Part shown: positions 26,093 to 35,054 of the stretch, in pieces
How the letters are laid out: each line of letters opens with the position of its first letter
How positions within the stretch are numbered: position 1 is the stretch's first letter
Assembly (NCBI RefSeq): GCF_900115665.1
Contig: NZ_FOXH01000004.1
Span: 137,257-201,256 of the forward strand
Direction of reading: 5' to 3'
Source: Pseudarcicella hirudinis
GTDB lineage: Bacteria; Bacteroidota; Bacteroidia; Cytophagales; Spirosomataceae
DNA length: 64,000 bases
The notes under the pieces: generated by a model
Database searches by the model: none
Told to the model about the DNA's origin: nothing
Seen by the model: the letters and a program-made list of their open reading frames with translations, nothing else
Made by a program: the position numbers and the translations under genes

Positions 26093-27154
26093 ATGTCTAA
26101 CAATAACTCAAACATAGCTACTCCTAAATCACAGGGTTTCTTTTTTCCGCCGGAATGGCATCCGCATGCAGCAACCTGGCTTACTTTTCCTCACAATGAT
26201 GCTTCATGGCAGGGAGATAAGCTGGCAAAAATGTACCCTCAGTACTTTCAGCTGATTAAAGCTATCTCAAAAGGCGAAAAAGTTGGGCTGAATGTTAACA
26301 ATGAAACACTGAAGTCATTCATTTTAAATGAATTACCAAAATATGATATTGATTTCAACCAGATAGAAATTCTGGTAAATCCGACTAACGATGCCTGGTG
26401 TCGTGATCATGGTCCGGCCTTTCTGATTAACCCGGAAACAAAGGAAAGAATGATTGTCGACTGGGGTTACAACGCCTGGGGTGGAAAATATCCTCCGTTT
26501 GATGATGATAATCGTCTGTCTTCAAAAATTGCAGCATATCGTGGACTGAAAACGGTAACGCCCGGTATCATTATGGAAGGTGGTTCTGTAGAATTTAACG
26601 GGGCAGGAACTATACTTACCAGCAGAGAATGTCTGTTAAATGAAAACAGAAATCCACATCTTACGCAGGCACAGATAGAGCAATATCTGTTTGATTTTTA
26701 TGGTGCAGAACAGATTCTTTGGGTGAACGACGGAATTGTCGGAGATGATACGGACGGACATATCGATGATACTGTTCGTTTTGTCAATGAAGATACTGTT
26801 ATTACAATGGTTGAACCGGATAAAGCGGATGACAACCATGAAATTCTGGAGGAAAACCTTCAATTGCTGAAAGGAATGCGCCTTTTGAATGGCAAACAGT
26901 TGAACATTGTTGAAATTAATATGCCGGAACCTGTTATTATCGATGATTTCAGAGGCCCGGCTTCCTATGCCAATTTCCTGATTTGTAACGCCGGAGTACT
27001 TGTACCTACCTTCCAATGTAAAAATGATGATCTGGCATTGGATACTTTATCCCAAATCTTCAAAGACAGACCAGTAATCGGTCTGGATTCTACTGATATC
27101 ATTTGGGGACAGGGTAGTTTTCATTGCCTTAGCCAACAAGAACCCAGTGTTTAA
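26093..27154 (+). CDS. aguA: Agmatine deiminase (PAD-like family)
   Basis: The 353-residue guanidino-group-modifying enzyme has PPEWHPHAATWLTFPHND at the N-terminus, WCRDHGPAF, DDTDGHIDDTVRF (catalytic His) and the nucleophile Cys345 in GSFHCLSQQEP. It converts agmatine to N-carbamoylputrescine and ammonia, a step of putrescine synthesis. No partner N-carbamoylputrescine amidase is adjacent, so the substrate is inferred from family. The next gene, a lipoprotein, starts about 20 bp downstream (or overlaps by 8 bp if its longer frame is used). Confidence 0.9.
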   Translation: MSNNNSNIATPKSQGFFFPPEWHPHAATWLTFPHNDASWQGDKLAKMYPQYFQLIKAISKGEKVGLNVNNETLKSFILNELPKYDIDFNQIEILVNPTNDAWCRDHGPAFLINPETKERMIVDWGYNAWGGKYPPFDDDNRLSSKIAAYRGLKTVTPGIIMEGGSVEFNGAGTILTSRECLLNENRNPHLTQAQIEQYLFDFYGAEQILWVNDGIVGDDTDGHIDDTVRFVNEDTVITMVEPDKADDNHEILEENLQLLKGMRLLNGKQLNIVEINMPEPVIIDDFRGPASYANFLICNAGVLVPTFQCKNDDLALDTLSQIFKDRPVIGLDSTDIIWGQGSFHCLSQQEPSV

Positions 27155-27173
27155 TACTTTCGGTTTATTCCGT

Positions 27174-27893
27174 ATGAAAAAAATCATTTTCAAAGTTCTT
27201 CCTGCATTATTTCTGACGTTTGGGTTGTTTTCCTGTAAAACAGCTCAAACGTCGGTAAGTAACCAGCAGAGCGAAAAAATTAATCTCATCAAAACCGCTC
27301 AAATGCAGGTTAAATCTCTTCAGGCAACAGACCTGCAGGAAGACCTGAGTTTTGCAGATGAACTTACACTCGCTTATTCCATGACTGTGGTAAATGAAAA
27401 TAACCTTGTTACACAAACAGTCAATGGTTCATGGGGTGTTCAAAAAGTGAAGAAAAAGCAATTAATTACTGAAAACGAATTCAAGCCAATCGAAATTATC
27501 ATTCCTGAAAAAAGTAAACTGCTGACTTCCGTCGTGCTTGTAGAAGTGGATAATTACGAGAAAGCCAAAAAGACTGTTGCTCAGATCAATGAGTTGGGAG
27601 GTTTAGCACAGATTCCCGCTACATTGATTGAACTGGGAAGTATGGATACTCCCTTGTCACTTATTTTGCTGGGTTTGAAAGCGACAGGTACAGGCCTGAA
27701 AATAATTGATCACTTTGATAAGGATGATGTTTTAGGACAAAATACATTTACTTTGACTCAGGAAGACCTGAAAAAAGGTCAAACGCTTTACAGTATTCCG
27801 CTTACCTTTAAAGGAGGAAAGACTTTTGTAAACACGTATCATTACGACTTAGCTTATCTGCTAAAAATCAGTTTGTTACCACAGAAAAACTAA
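27174..27893 (+). CDS. Putative lipoprotein of unknown function
   Basis: I chose the ATG that begins MKKIIFKVLPALF rather than the one nine codons upstream inside aguA, because it gives a standard lipoprotein signal with the lipobox LFSC (Cys21). The mature protein of about 220 residues is mixed alpha/beta. It has a hydrophobic glycine-containing stretch near the middle (LGSMDTPLSLILLGLKATGTG) and an aromatic C-terminus. No family motif was recognised. It probably rides on the aguA transcript. Confidence 0.7.
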   Translation: MKKIIFKVLPALFLTFGLFSCKTAQTSVSNQQSEKINLIKTAQMQVKSLQATDLQEDLSFADELTLAYSMTVVNENNLVTQTVNGSWGVQKVKKKQLITENEFKPIEIIIPEKSKLLTSVVLVEVDNYEKAKKTVAQINELGGLAQIPATLIELGSMDTPLSLILLGLKATGTGLKIIDHFDKDDVLGQNTFTLTQEDLKKGQTLYSIPLTFKGGKTFVNTYHYDLAYLLKISLLPQKN

Positions 27894-28250
27894 CATAAAT
27901 CTGTTGTTTTTTCACTTACATAAAAGATGAAAAGCAGATTATGAACGCATTAAGTATGTCATCCTAATGAGGTTTTCACGCATTTTCTTTGTATTTTTGA
28001 AATTATATGCAATAACTTGACCGTTAAATCAGTTTTAATCTCAAGCCCCTTTGCAGAACAATTAACAGGGATTTTACCCAATGTAAAAACCTGTTCAGGA
28101 ATATTTCTTATAGTCTGATTAGTTAATGCAGGTTAATTTGGAATGATTTTCCGTAGAATTAACCATCGTTGTGGGTTGCTGGGAGAGATAAATTTGGATA
28201 CATCTATGCGTTGATGAACTGAGTTTGACCCTGACACTAATACACAAAAA
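27894..28250. other. 357-bp intergenic region with two promoter-like boxes
   Basis: No gene is visible. TATTTTTG at 27992-27999 and TAAATTTG at 28199-28206 match the -7 consensus. The latter is preceded by TTG at 28179 with a 17-bp spacer and is the better candidate for the parvulin-OmpA gene. The rest shows no structure I can support. Confidence 0.4.
28179..28206 (+). promoter_or_regulatory. Candidate promoter of the parvulin-OmpA gene
   Basis: TTG, 17 bp, TAAATTTG, 44 bp before the start codon. The spacer is slightly shorter than the usual 19-21 bp. Confidence 0.45.
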
Positions 28251-30524
28251 ATGCCCAAGATGCTTAAAGTTATAGTAAAATTAGTTTTGTTTACTGTCTT
28301 TTTAATTGCTTCAGTATTTCAAATAAAGGCACAAACAGAACCTTTCGCCGTAAAAATCGGGAACAGAGCCATTTCTTCAGAAGAACTTTCACAATCTTAC
28401 CGTAAACTGGTACAGAGTGATAGTGTCAATAAAAATAATCAAAAGGATTTCCTTACAAACTTTGTTAATTTCAAGCTGAAAATCTTCGCTGCCGAACGGG
28501 CAGGGAAAGATACTACACTGGCCTTTCGGGAGGAACTTAATACTTACAAAAAAGAATTGGCTCTTCCTTTCCTGACAGACAAGGCTACGATCGACAAACT
28601 TGTGGCAGAAGCATATGAACGTATGCGTGAGGAAGTTAACGTTTCCCAGATTCTGATTAAAGTACCTAAAAATGCCAGTCCTGCGGATACGATGGCAGCT
28701 TATGACCAGATCAAAACTTTAAGGATGAGAATCATCAGAGGGGAAACTTTTGAACAGATCGCCAAAGAAAATTCTCAGGACACTCAAACCGCCGGAAAAG
28801 GTGGAAATCTTGGCTATATTTCAAGTCTTAAATACACTTATGCCTTTGAAAATGCCTGCTATCTCACTCCTAAAGGTGAAGTTTCAATGCCTTTTCGCAC
28901 CGATGCAGGATATCATCTTGTTAAGGTAAACGACCGTCGTACCAATCGCGGAAAAGTTCGGCTGGCTTACATTCTGATTTCCGCAGGCCCTAAAGCTACC
29001 GAAGCCGAAAAGGAAGCTGCCAAAAAGAAAATTGATGAAGCTTATAAGTACCTGAAAGAAGGGGAATCATTCGAGGGCGTCTGCCGGGTTTATTCAGATG
29101 ATGTAAATTCTAAATCCAGAGGCGGAGAACTTAAACGCTGGTATTTTGCTTCTGACCTGGAAGATGCACTGGCTGACGTGGTTTTCAACTTAAGAAACAA
29201 CGGAGATTACTCTGCTCCTGTTCAAACTGTTCTGGGTTGGCATATTTTCAGACTGATTGATAAAAAAGCTTTCATGAAGTTTGAAGAAATGGCTTCTTTC
29301 ATCAGACAGAAAGTGCTGGCTGATCCCAACAGAAGTGGTATTGCCAAATCAACTTTGGTAAAAAGACTCAAAAAAGAAAACAATTTTATCGAGTTTGAAT
29401 CCGTAAGACAGGAAGCATTGGATAATTTCACAAAAGACCGTAGCGGAAATGAAGAATTCCTTGCCAAAACCTTGTTTACGATCAATCAGAAGCCTTCTAC
29501 CGTAAAAGAATTTTATAATTACGTATTGGCCGAACAAAAAAAATATCAGCGCATTTCAGGAAGTGTACCGCTTTATTCCTCAAAAGACTGGTACAATTTA
29601 TTCGCTGAAAATCAGAACATTAATTACGAAGAACAAAACCTGGAAGTAAAAAGACCGGATTTTAAAGACCAGATTCAGGAATACCGGGAAGGAATTCTTT
29701 ACCTGAATGTAATGGAAGACAATGTGATTGCCAAATCACTTGATTCTCTGAACCAATACAAATACTTCAAAGAACATTCCGGAGAATATCAATATACCAA
29801 CCGTATTCTTGCCAAGGTAATCACCAGCGACCGTAAGCCCACTTTAGAACAGGCGAAATTAGTGCTGGCCAAATCACCTTATCCCCTGAACCGCCGTTTC
29901 CCGGATGTTCATTTTCCGAAAGATGATGCCGGAATTTCTGAAGAAACCAAAAAAGCACTTTATGAATTAGTAGTGGTAATGACCAAAAACATTGACTACA
30001 GTGTTGAGATCTCCGGGCATAGCGATGCAGATGAAAAAAGCAATATCTCTGCTGACCGTGCCAGAAATATTGTTAATTACCTCATTAACAAAGGTATTCA
30101 GGCAACCAGAATTATCGAAAAAGACGAAGGAAATTACAAAAATGCTTCAAAAACAGATAAGACGAAAAACCAAAGAGTTTCTGTAAAATTCATGTCAGAC
30201 TCTATGGAAGATGTAGTAAAACGTTTCAATGCCATCAAACCGGGAAGCCTGACAGCAGAGGAGAAGTTCTTCAAAAAAGGAGAAAATGAATATACAGATG
30301 AAGCCACCTGGGCCATTGGTCAGCAGTCTTTCGATCACAAAGGCCGAAGCGTCTGGATTGATGTCAGAAAAGTAGAAGAAGCCCGTGCAAAAACATTCAC
30401 AGAGGCGCGCGGAACAGTAATTAATGACATGCAGAAAAACCTTGAGGCAAACTGGATTAATCAGCTGCGCCAGCAATATCCTGTACAGATTAATGAGGAG
30501 GAAGTCCGGAAAATTATAAATTAA
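28251..30524 (+). CDS. Periplasmic peptidyl-prolyl isomerase with two parvulin domains and an OmpA-type domain
   Basis: The 757-residue product has a signal peptide (about 1-27). A SurA-like helical region is followed by a first parvulin domain (about 127-228: VSQILIKVPK, GKGGNLGYI, DAGYHLVKV) and a second (about 233-337: SRGGELKRW, LGWHIFRLID). After a long helical stretch, residues about 565-650 carry an OmpA/MotB-type peptidoglycan-binding motif (EISGHSDADEKSNISADRAR). A further C-terminal segment resembles another parvulin-associated region. The role is probably outer-membrane protein folding while tethered to peptidoglycan; this is inference. The ATG three codons later is an alternative start. 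A terminator and surA follow. Confidence 0.88.
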   Translation: MPKMLKVIVKLVLFTVFLIASVFQIKAQTEPFAVKIGNRAISSEELSQSYRKLVQSDSVNKNNQKDFLTNFVNFKLKIFAAERAGKDTTLAFREELNTYKKELALPFLTDKATIDKLVAEAYERMREEVNVSQILIKVPKNASPADTMAAYDQIKTLRMRIIRGETFEQIAKENSQDTQTAGKGGNLGYISSLKYTYAFENACYLTPKGEVSMPFRTDAGYHLVKVNDRRTNRGKVRLAYILISAGPKATEAEKEAAKKKIDEAYKYLKEGESFEGVCRVYSDDVNSKSRGGELKRWYFASDLEDALADVVFNLRNNGDYSAPVQTVLGWHIFRLIDKKAFMKFEEMASFIRQKVLADPNRSGIAKSTLVKRLKKENNFIEFESVRQEALDNFTKDRSGNEEFLAKTLFTINQKPSTVKEFYNYVLAEQKKYQRISGSVPLYSSKDWYNLFAENQNINYEEQNLEVKRPDFKDQIQEYREGILYLNVMEDNVIAKSLDSLNQYKYFKEHSGEYQYTNRILAKVITSDRKPTLEQAKLVLAKSPYPLNRRFPDVHFPKDDAGISEETKKALYELVVVMTKNIDYSVEISGHSDADEKSNISADRARNIVNYLINKGIQATRIIEKDEGNYKNASKTDKTKNQRVSVKFMSDSMEDVVKRFNAIKPGSLTAEEKFFKKGENEYTDEATWAIGQQSFDHKGRSVWIDVRKVEEARAKTFTEARGTVINDMQKNLEANWINQLRQQYPVQINEEEVRKIIN

Positions 30525-30533
30525 TAACATTTT

Positions 30534-30567
30534 GAGCCACGATTCAACACCGTGGCTCTCATTTTTT
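30534..30567 (+). terminator. Terminator between the two parvulin genes
   Basis: An 8-bp stem GAGCCACG/CGTGGCTC with a nine-base loop is followed by TCATTTTTT, ten bases after the stop codon. Confidence 0.8.
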
Positions 30568-30623
30568 AGTGATTTAACAATTTTTAACGATAAAGTAATA
30601 CTCGGAAAGATTTTAAAAATCGT

Positions 30624-30631
30624 TAATTTTG
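30624..30631 (+). promoter_or_regulatory. surA: TAATTTTG promoter box for surA
   Basis: It matches TAnnTTTG exactly and lies 19 bp before the surA ATG, after the preceding terminator. No -33 TTG was found at the expected spacing. Confidence 0.5.
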
Positions 30632-30649
30632 TGAAAGATAAAATTTCAA

Positions 30650-31993
30650 TTGATGAAAAAAAATAAATTAATATTCTTAGTATTTCTTACCTTTCTGGCA
30701 CAAAATCTTTGGGCACAAAATATTGTTCTTGACAAGATTATTGCCAAAGTTGATAACCACTATATTCTTAAATCCGACCTTGAAACGCAATATCAGCAAT
30801 ATGTTACAAGCGGACAGAATAATACCCCTTCCCGCTGCCAGATTTTAGAAAACCTGGTCATCAATAAATTAATGCTTGCCAAGTCTGAAATTGACTCCGT
30901 TATTGTAGAAGATAAACGTATTGATGCCGAACTGAATGCCCGTATGGAGCAAATGGAACAACAGTTCGGTTCAGCTAAAAATATTGTGGAAGCTTATGGA
31001 AAAAGCATTCCGAGCCTGAAAGAAGAGCTTCGTCTTTCTCTGAAAGAACAATTGACTGCCCGTAAGATGCAGGATAAAATCACCAATGATGTAAAAATCA
31101 CGCCAAGTGAAGTAAAAAGATTCTTTGAATCGATTCCGAAAGACAGCTTACCATACCTTCCTTCAGAGGTTGAAGTCGGACATATTGTTCGTCTGGCGCA
31201 GCCAACCAGACCTCAGAAAGATGAGTTAATCAATAAATTGCTTGATTACAAGAAAAGGGTATTAAAAGGGGAAGATTTCGCAGAATTGGCAAAACTTCAT
31301 TCTGAAGATTTAGGTTCCGGAAAAAGAGGCGGAGATTTAGGTTTTGCCAAACGTGGTCAGATGGTGGCTCCTTTTGAAGCAGCAGCGTTGAAATTGAAAC
31401 CAAACGAAATCTCTGACGTTATTGAATCAGAATTCGGTTTCCACCTTATTCAGCTACTTGAAATCAGAGGGCAGGAATATCATGCAAGACATATCCTGTT
31501 ACGCCCTGACTACCAAAAACTTGATGCCAGTATTGCAACACATTTCCTTGACAGTATCAGGGTTTTAATCCAACGGGATTCTATTAAATTTGAAAAAGCA
31601 GCAAAGCTTTATTCAGAAGATAAAGCCACACAGGATGCCGGAGGGATGTTAAGCGATCCACAGACACGTTCTATTAAAATGCCTTTGGATGGCAGTATGG
31701 AATCGGGTTTGTATTTTACCCTTGACTCTATGAAAGTGGGTACAATTTCGGCTCCGATGCCATATCGTACAGAAGATGGAAGAAGTGCAGTGAGAATCAT
31801 TTTTTATAAAACAAAACATGCTCCGCATTTTGCCAATTTGCAGGATGATTTCCAGAAAATGGCCGCAGTTGCCCTAAACAGAAAAAGAAATTTTGCCATT
31901 GAAAAATGGTTTATGAAAGCCAAAGGTGATGTATTCATTTATATTACAGACGAATACAAAGATTGCAAGGTGTTAAAATCCGGAGAACAATAA
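30650..31993 (+). CDS. surA: SurA-like periplasmic chaperone/peptidyl-prolyl isomerase
   Basis: The 447-residue product has a signal peptide ending LWAQ, then the SurA N-terminal chaperone domain (ILDKIIAKVDNHYILKSDLE-like, about 24-165). A canonical parvulin domain follows (about 174-273: EVGHIVRLAQ, GKRGGDLGFAKRG, EFGFHLIQLLEIRG), then a second, more divergent one (about 277-390: YHARHILLRPDY, DAGGMLSD). It assists folding of outer-membrane beta-barrels in the periplasm. It lies between the parvulin-OmpA gene and a MoxR gene, each with its own promoter-like box. Confidence 0.92.
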   Translation: MMKKNKLIFLVFLTFLAQNLWAQNIVLDKIIAKVDNHYILKSDLETQYQQYVTSGQNNTPSRCQILENLVINKLMLAKSEIDSVIVEDKRIDAELNARMEQMEQQFGSAKNIVEAYGKSIPSLKEELRLSLKEQLTARKMQDKITNDVKITPSEVKRFFESIPKDSLPYLPSEVEVGHIVRLAQPTRPQKDELINKLLDYKKRVLKGEDFAELAKLHSEDLGSGKRGGDLGFAKRGQMVAPFEAAALKLKPNEISDVIESEFGFHLIQLLEIRGQEYHARHILLRPDYQKLDASIATHFLDSIRVLIQRDSIKFEKAAKLYSEDKATQDAGGMLSDPQTRSIKMPLDGSMESGLYFTLDSMKVGTISAPMPYRTEDGRSAVRIIFYKTKHAPHFANLQDDFQKMAAVALNRKRNFAIEKWFMKAKGDVFIYITDEYKDCKVLKSGEQ

Positions 31994-32067
31994 ACTTTCG
32001 CATCGGTAAGAATTTCGAAATTTTCCGGTTTAAACAATTTTTTGGCAATAAATTTGTTAGATTTACA

Positions 32068-32094
32068 AAGTGTCAGGTTCTCAGCCTGACACTT
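32068..32094 (+). terminator. Hairpin between surA and moxR
   Basis: A perfect 10-bp stem AAGTGTCAGG/CCTGACACTT has a seven-base loop. The tail is TATAATTTATAG rather than a clear T-run. It may terminate surA or sit in the moxR leader downstream of a TAAATTTG box at 32049-32056. Confidence 0.45.
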
Positions 32095-32175
32095 ATAATT
32101 TATAGCGATTAACAAGTTTAAAAGAGTTTTAACCCGCTTTTAAACTTTATAATTCAAAACCTGAAATTTAAAAAT

Positions 32176-33141
32176 ATGGCTAATTACCAGTCGGATGTGG
32201 AGGCAGTAAATGCCCTTAAAGAATCTTATCAAAAATTAACTTCGGAAATTGGAAAAGTTGTAATCGGTCAGGAAGATACTATACGCCTTTTATTAACTGC
32301 TATTTTTTGTCAGGGACATTGTCTATTGGTTGGTGTACCCGGATTGGCGAAAACACTTCTTATTCAGACCATTGCAGATGCGCTGGATTTAAATTTCAAC
32401 AGGATTCAGTTTACTCCCGATCTGATGCCTTCGGATATCCTGGGTTCAGAAACACTTGATCAGGAGCGTCATTTTAAATTTATCAAAGGACCAGTTTTTG
32501 CTAATATTATCCTTGCTGATGAAATTAACCGTACGCCTCCAAAAACCCAGTCTGCCTTATTGGAAGCAATGCAGGAGTATTCCGTGACCATTGCGGGCCA
32601 GAAATATCCGCTTGACCGTCCTTTTTTCGTACTTGCTACCCAGAACCCGATAGAACAGGAAGGAACCTACCCTCTTCCGGAAGCACAGCTTGACCGTTTT
32701 ATGTTTATGGTAAATCTGGACTATCCTTCTTATAAGGCTGAACTTGAGATTGTGAAAAGTACTACTACAGATAAAAAGCATAAAGTTCAGAAACAGGTTT
32801 CAGGAGAAGAGATTCTGGCATTCCAGCAACTTGTCAGAAAAGTTCCGGTGGCAGACAATGTCATTGAATATGCTGTAAAACTGGTTCATAAAACCCGCCC
32901 TAATACGGAATTAGCTGATGCAGATACGAACAAATACCTTGAATGGGGAGCAGGGCCAAGGGCCTCTCAAAACCTTATTCTTGCTGCAAAATGCAATGCT
33001 TTATTGAATGGAAAATACTCTCCTGATATTGAAGATGTAAGAGCGGTAGCTCTTCCGATCCTTCGTCATAGAATTGTCCGGAACTTTAAAGCAGAAGCAG
33101 AAGGTGTTTCTGTTGAGGATATTGTGAAGAAATTAATCTGA
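32176..33141 (+). CDS. MoxR-family AAA+ ATPase
   Basis: The 321-residue product has Walker A GVPGLAKT (53-60), Walker B LADEIN, the MoxR signature RTPPKTQSALLEAMQE, sensor 1 ATQNP and an arginine-finger region (LPEAQLDRF). MoxR ATPases act as chaperones that load metal cofactors or activate VWA-domain partners. The usual DUF58 and VWA genes do not follow; a strong terminator does. The association with two periplasmic foldases upstream is worth noting but has no proven mechanism. Confidence 0.93.
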   Translation: MANYQSDVEAVNALKESYQKLTSEIGKVVIGQEDTIRLLLTAIFCQGHCLLVGVPGLAKTLLIQTIADALDLNFNRIQFTPDLMPSDILGSETLDQERHFKFIKGPVFANIILADEINRTPPKTQSALLEAMQEYSVTIAGQKYPLDRPFFVLATQNPIEQEGTYPLPEAQLDRFMFMVNLDYPSYKAELEIVKSTTTDKKHKVQKQVSGEEILAFQQLVRKVPVADNVIEYAVKLVHKTRPNTELADADTNKYLEWGAGPRASQNLILAAKCNALLNGKYSPDIEDVRAVALPILRHRIVRNFKAEAEGVSVEDIVKKLI

Positions 33142-33156
33142 TTTTTCAGATAATGT

Positions 33157-33202
33157 AAAAAGCGTCGATGCTGATTTTCGAAATCAGCATCGACGCTTTT
33201 TT
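33157..33202 (+). terminator. Strong terminator after moxR
   Basis: A perfect 21-bp stem (33157-33177 with 33181-33201) has a TCG loop and a T-rich arm. Confidence 0.92.
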
Positions 33203-33276
33203 ATTCTGGTAGTACTTCAAAAAAACGGATAGACCTTTCTCTGTAAATGCACTCTTTGTTTCTTATTTTATTCTCT

Positions 33277-34071
33277 CTAAACAGCTACCGGAGCTTTAAT
33301 GGCAGGATGAGGATTATAGTTTTCAAGGTTGAAATCTTCAAACTTAAAGTCGAAAATACTTTTAACCTCCGGATTGATCTTCATCGTTGGTAAAGGTCTG
33401 ATATCCCTTGAAAGCTGAGTATTCACTTGCTCAAGATGATTAGAATACAAATGTGTGTCTCCGCTGGTCCAGACAAAATCGCCCAGTTCAAGATCACAAA
33501 CCTGTGCAATCATCATCGTTAACAAAGCATATGAAGCGATGTTAAAAGGAACTCCTAAAAACACGTCTGAACTTCTCTGATATAGCTGGCAGGAAAGTTT
33601 GTTATCTGCCACATAAAACTGAAATAAAGCATGACAAGGCATCAGAGCCATTTCAGATAAATCTGCGACGTTCCAGGCACTGACAATGATTCTGCGGGAA
33701 TCAGGACTTTTTTTCAGGGTTTCAATAACTTCTGACAACTGGTCTATTACTTTGCCATTGGGTGCTGTCCAGCTTCTCCATTGTTTTCCGTAAACAGGTC
33801 CGAGATTTCCATTCTCATCAGCCCACTCATCCCAAATCGAGACTCCATTATCCTTCAGATATTTTGTATTGGTTTCTCCTTTGATAAACCAGAGTAATTC
33901 GTGGATAATAGACTTCAGGTGTACTTTTTTGGTAGTTACCAGAGGAAATCCGTCCTGAAGGTTAAAACGCATCTGATAGCCAAATACACTAAGCGTTCCT
34001 GTCCCCGTACGGTCAGTCTTCTGAGCGCCTGTATCTAAAATGTGTTTTAATAAGTCGTGATATTGCTGCAT
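33277..34071 (-). CDS. thyA: Thymidylate synthase
   Basis: The 264-residue product is the same length as the E. coli enzyme, with the nucleophile Cys146 in [10 protein letters not shown]. It also has the [12 protein letters not shown]-terminal motif, the [20 protein letters not shown] folate/nucleotide site and [13 protein letters not shown]. It methylates dUMP to dTMP with methylene-tetrahydrofolate in the cytosol. The usual folA gene is not adjacent; the DHFR-like proteins at 18-20 kb are of the RibD-C type. It is monocistronic. Confidence 0.97.
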   Translation of the reverse strand: MQQYHDLLKHILDTGAQKTDRTGTGTLSVFGYQMRFNLQDGFPLVTTKKVHLKSIIHELLWFIKGETNTKYLKDNGVSIWDEWADENGNLGPVYGKQWRSWTAPNGKVIDQLSEVIETLKKSPDSRRIIVSAWNVADLSEMALMPCHALFQFYVADNKLSCQLYQRSSDVFLGVPFNIASYALLTMMIAQVCDLELGDFVWTSGDTHLYSNHLEQVNTQLSRDIRPLPTMKINPEVKSIFDFKFEDFNLENYNPHPAIKAPVAV

Positions 34072-34233
34072 ATATAATCAGGTATTTCAAATTCGGCTCG
34101 CAAGTTACGAAGGAATAAAGGGATTTCATGACCGTATTATACAAAAATACCACGAATCTTTTCCAGAATTGATCCGCAGTATTTCGATATATAATCTGAA
34201 AATCTTTAACCTATCAGCTATTCTGAAGAGATT

Positions 34234-34662
34234 CTATTCTGCAAAATCAACTTCATAAGTATGTGTAATTTCAGCAGAAGGCGTAAGTTGAGCCGTGGCA
34301 GAACAATATTTCTCCATCGATAGCTCAATCGCTTTTTCGGCCTTTGCTTCGGTAATATTTCCTTTAAACTTAAAGTGAACATTGATTTTTCTGAAAGGAG
34401 TCATTTGCGTATCTTCAATCTTAACTCTTTCTCCGCTTACAGAAATCTGTAAATCATCTACTCTCTGACGTTGTTTCTTTAAAATTAAAATAACATCAAT
34501 TGCAGTACAGCCTCCCAAACCCATCAATAATAATTCCATAGGTCTTGCTCCTGCATTATGTCCGCCAATATCTGCTGCACCATCAATATGTACAGATACA
34601 CCTGAAAGACCTGTTGCCTCAAAATGAAAGGCATCATCTACTCTTTTTAATTCTACTTGCAT
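34234..34662 (-). CDS. OsmC-family peroxiredoxin-like protein
   Basis: I take the ATG that begins MQVELKRVDDAFHFEA, giving 142 residues, the normal family length. An upstream ATG (34731) would add 23 charged residues and cannot be excluded. The two redox Cys expected for OsmC/Ohr proteins are present in LGGCTAIDV and EKYCSATAQL. The family reduces organic hydroperoxides, and many OsmC-like proteins have undefined substrates. Upstream lies a duplicated sequence in which each copy carries a minus-strand TACTTTTG box. Confidence 0.88.
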   Translation of the reverse strand: MQVELKRVDDAFHFEATGLSGVSVHIDGAADIGGHNAGARPMELLLMGLGGCTAIDVILILKKQRQRVDDLQISVSGERVKIEDTQMTPFRKINVHFKFKGNITEAKAEKAIELSMEKYCSATAQLTPSAEITHTYEVDFAE

Positions 34663-34864
34663 TCCTTTTTCCTTATTTTTAATAATCTGAACTTCTCCGT
34701 TTTCCCGGTCAGATCTGGTTTCTGTTTTCATAACAGGTTTTCGTTTACTTTAATTCAAACATCTGCTTTTAATCTCCAATTCAGGGACACTAACCGTGTT
34801 CTGTGTCACTCTGAACACTTGTTTACGCTCTGTGTGCCACTGAGCATGGGTTAGATTAACAGCA

Positions 34865-34872
34865 CAAAAGTA
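34865..34872 (-). promoter_or_regulatory. Candidate osmC promoter box, proximal copy
   Basis: The minus strand reads TACTTTTG, an exact TAnnTTTG match inside repeat unit 1. Confidence 0.4.
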
Positions 34873-34956
34873 ATAAAAATACCATTACCCGTGTTCTGTG
34901 ACTCACAGAACACTTTACACGCTGTTTGCCACAGAGCGTGGGTTGGATTAACAGCA

Positions 34957-34964
34957 CAAAAGTA
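34957..34964 (-). promoter_or_regulatory. Candidate osmC promoter box, distal copy
   Basis: The same TACTTTTG word and flanks occur in repeat unit 2, 92 bp upstream of the proximal copy. Confidence 0.35.
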
Positions 34965-35017
34965 ATAAAAATACCTTTTTCATTTTTAGAAGTTTTTTTT
35001 GATGGATGTTTAAGAAC

Positions 35018-35025
35018 TATCTTTG
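35018..35025 (+). promoter_or_regulatory. lysA: TATCTTTG promoter box for lysA
   Basis: This is an exact TAnnTTTG match 29 bp before the lysA ATG. A TTTG sits 16 bp upstream, shorter than the ideal spacing. Confidence 0.5.
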
Positions 35026-35054
35026 TGCTTTATTTTCAAAAGGCAAAATCAAGC

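Larger units (their letters stand above)
34794..34975. repeat. Two-copy direct repeat of about 87-90 bp with internal inverted repeats
   Basis: Unit 1 (34794-34883) and unit 2 (34889-34975) share CCGTGTTCTGTG at the start and a long identical end (TTAACAGCACAAAAGTAAT, then AAAAATACC). Unit 2 contains a perfect hairpin GTGTTCTGTG-ACT-CACAGAACAC. Unit 1 contains GCTC-T-GTG-TGC-CAC-T-GAGC. Differences between units are mostly confined to the hairpin arms. Confidence 0.85.
34663..35054. other. Divergent osmC-lysA intergenic region carrying a duplicated element
   Basis: The region between the two divergent starts is filled mainly by the two-copy repeat described separately, plus a lysA promoter box. 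The open frame that extends lysA upstream from 34926 runs through the repeat and is not coding. Confidence 0.6.

Noticed and set aside
34926-35054. 43-codon N-terminal extension of lysA
   Set aside because: It is encoded by repeat unit 2 and the lysA promoter box, and the family N-terminus begins at 35055.
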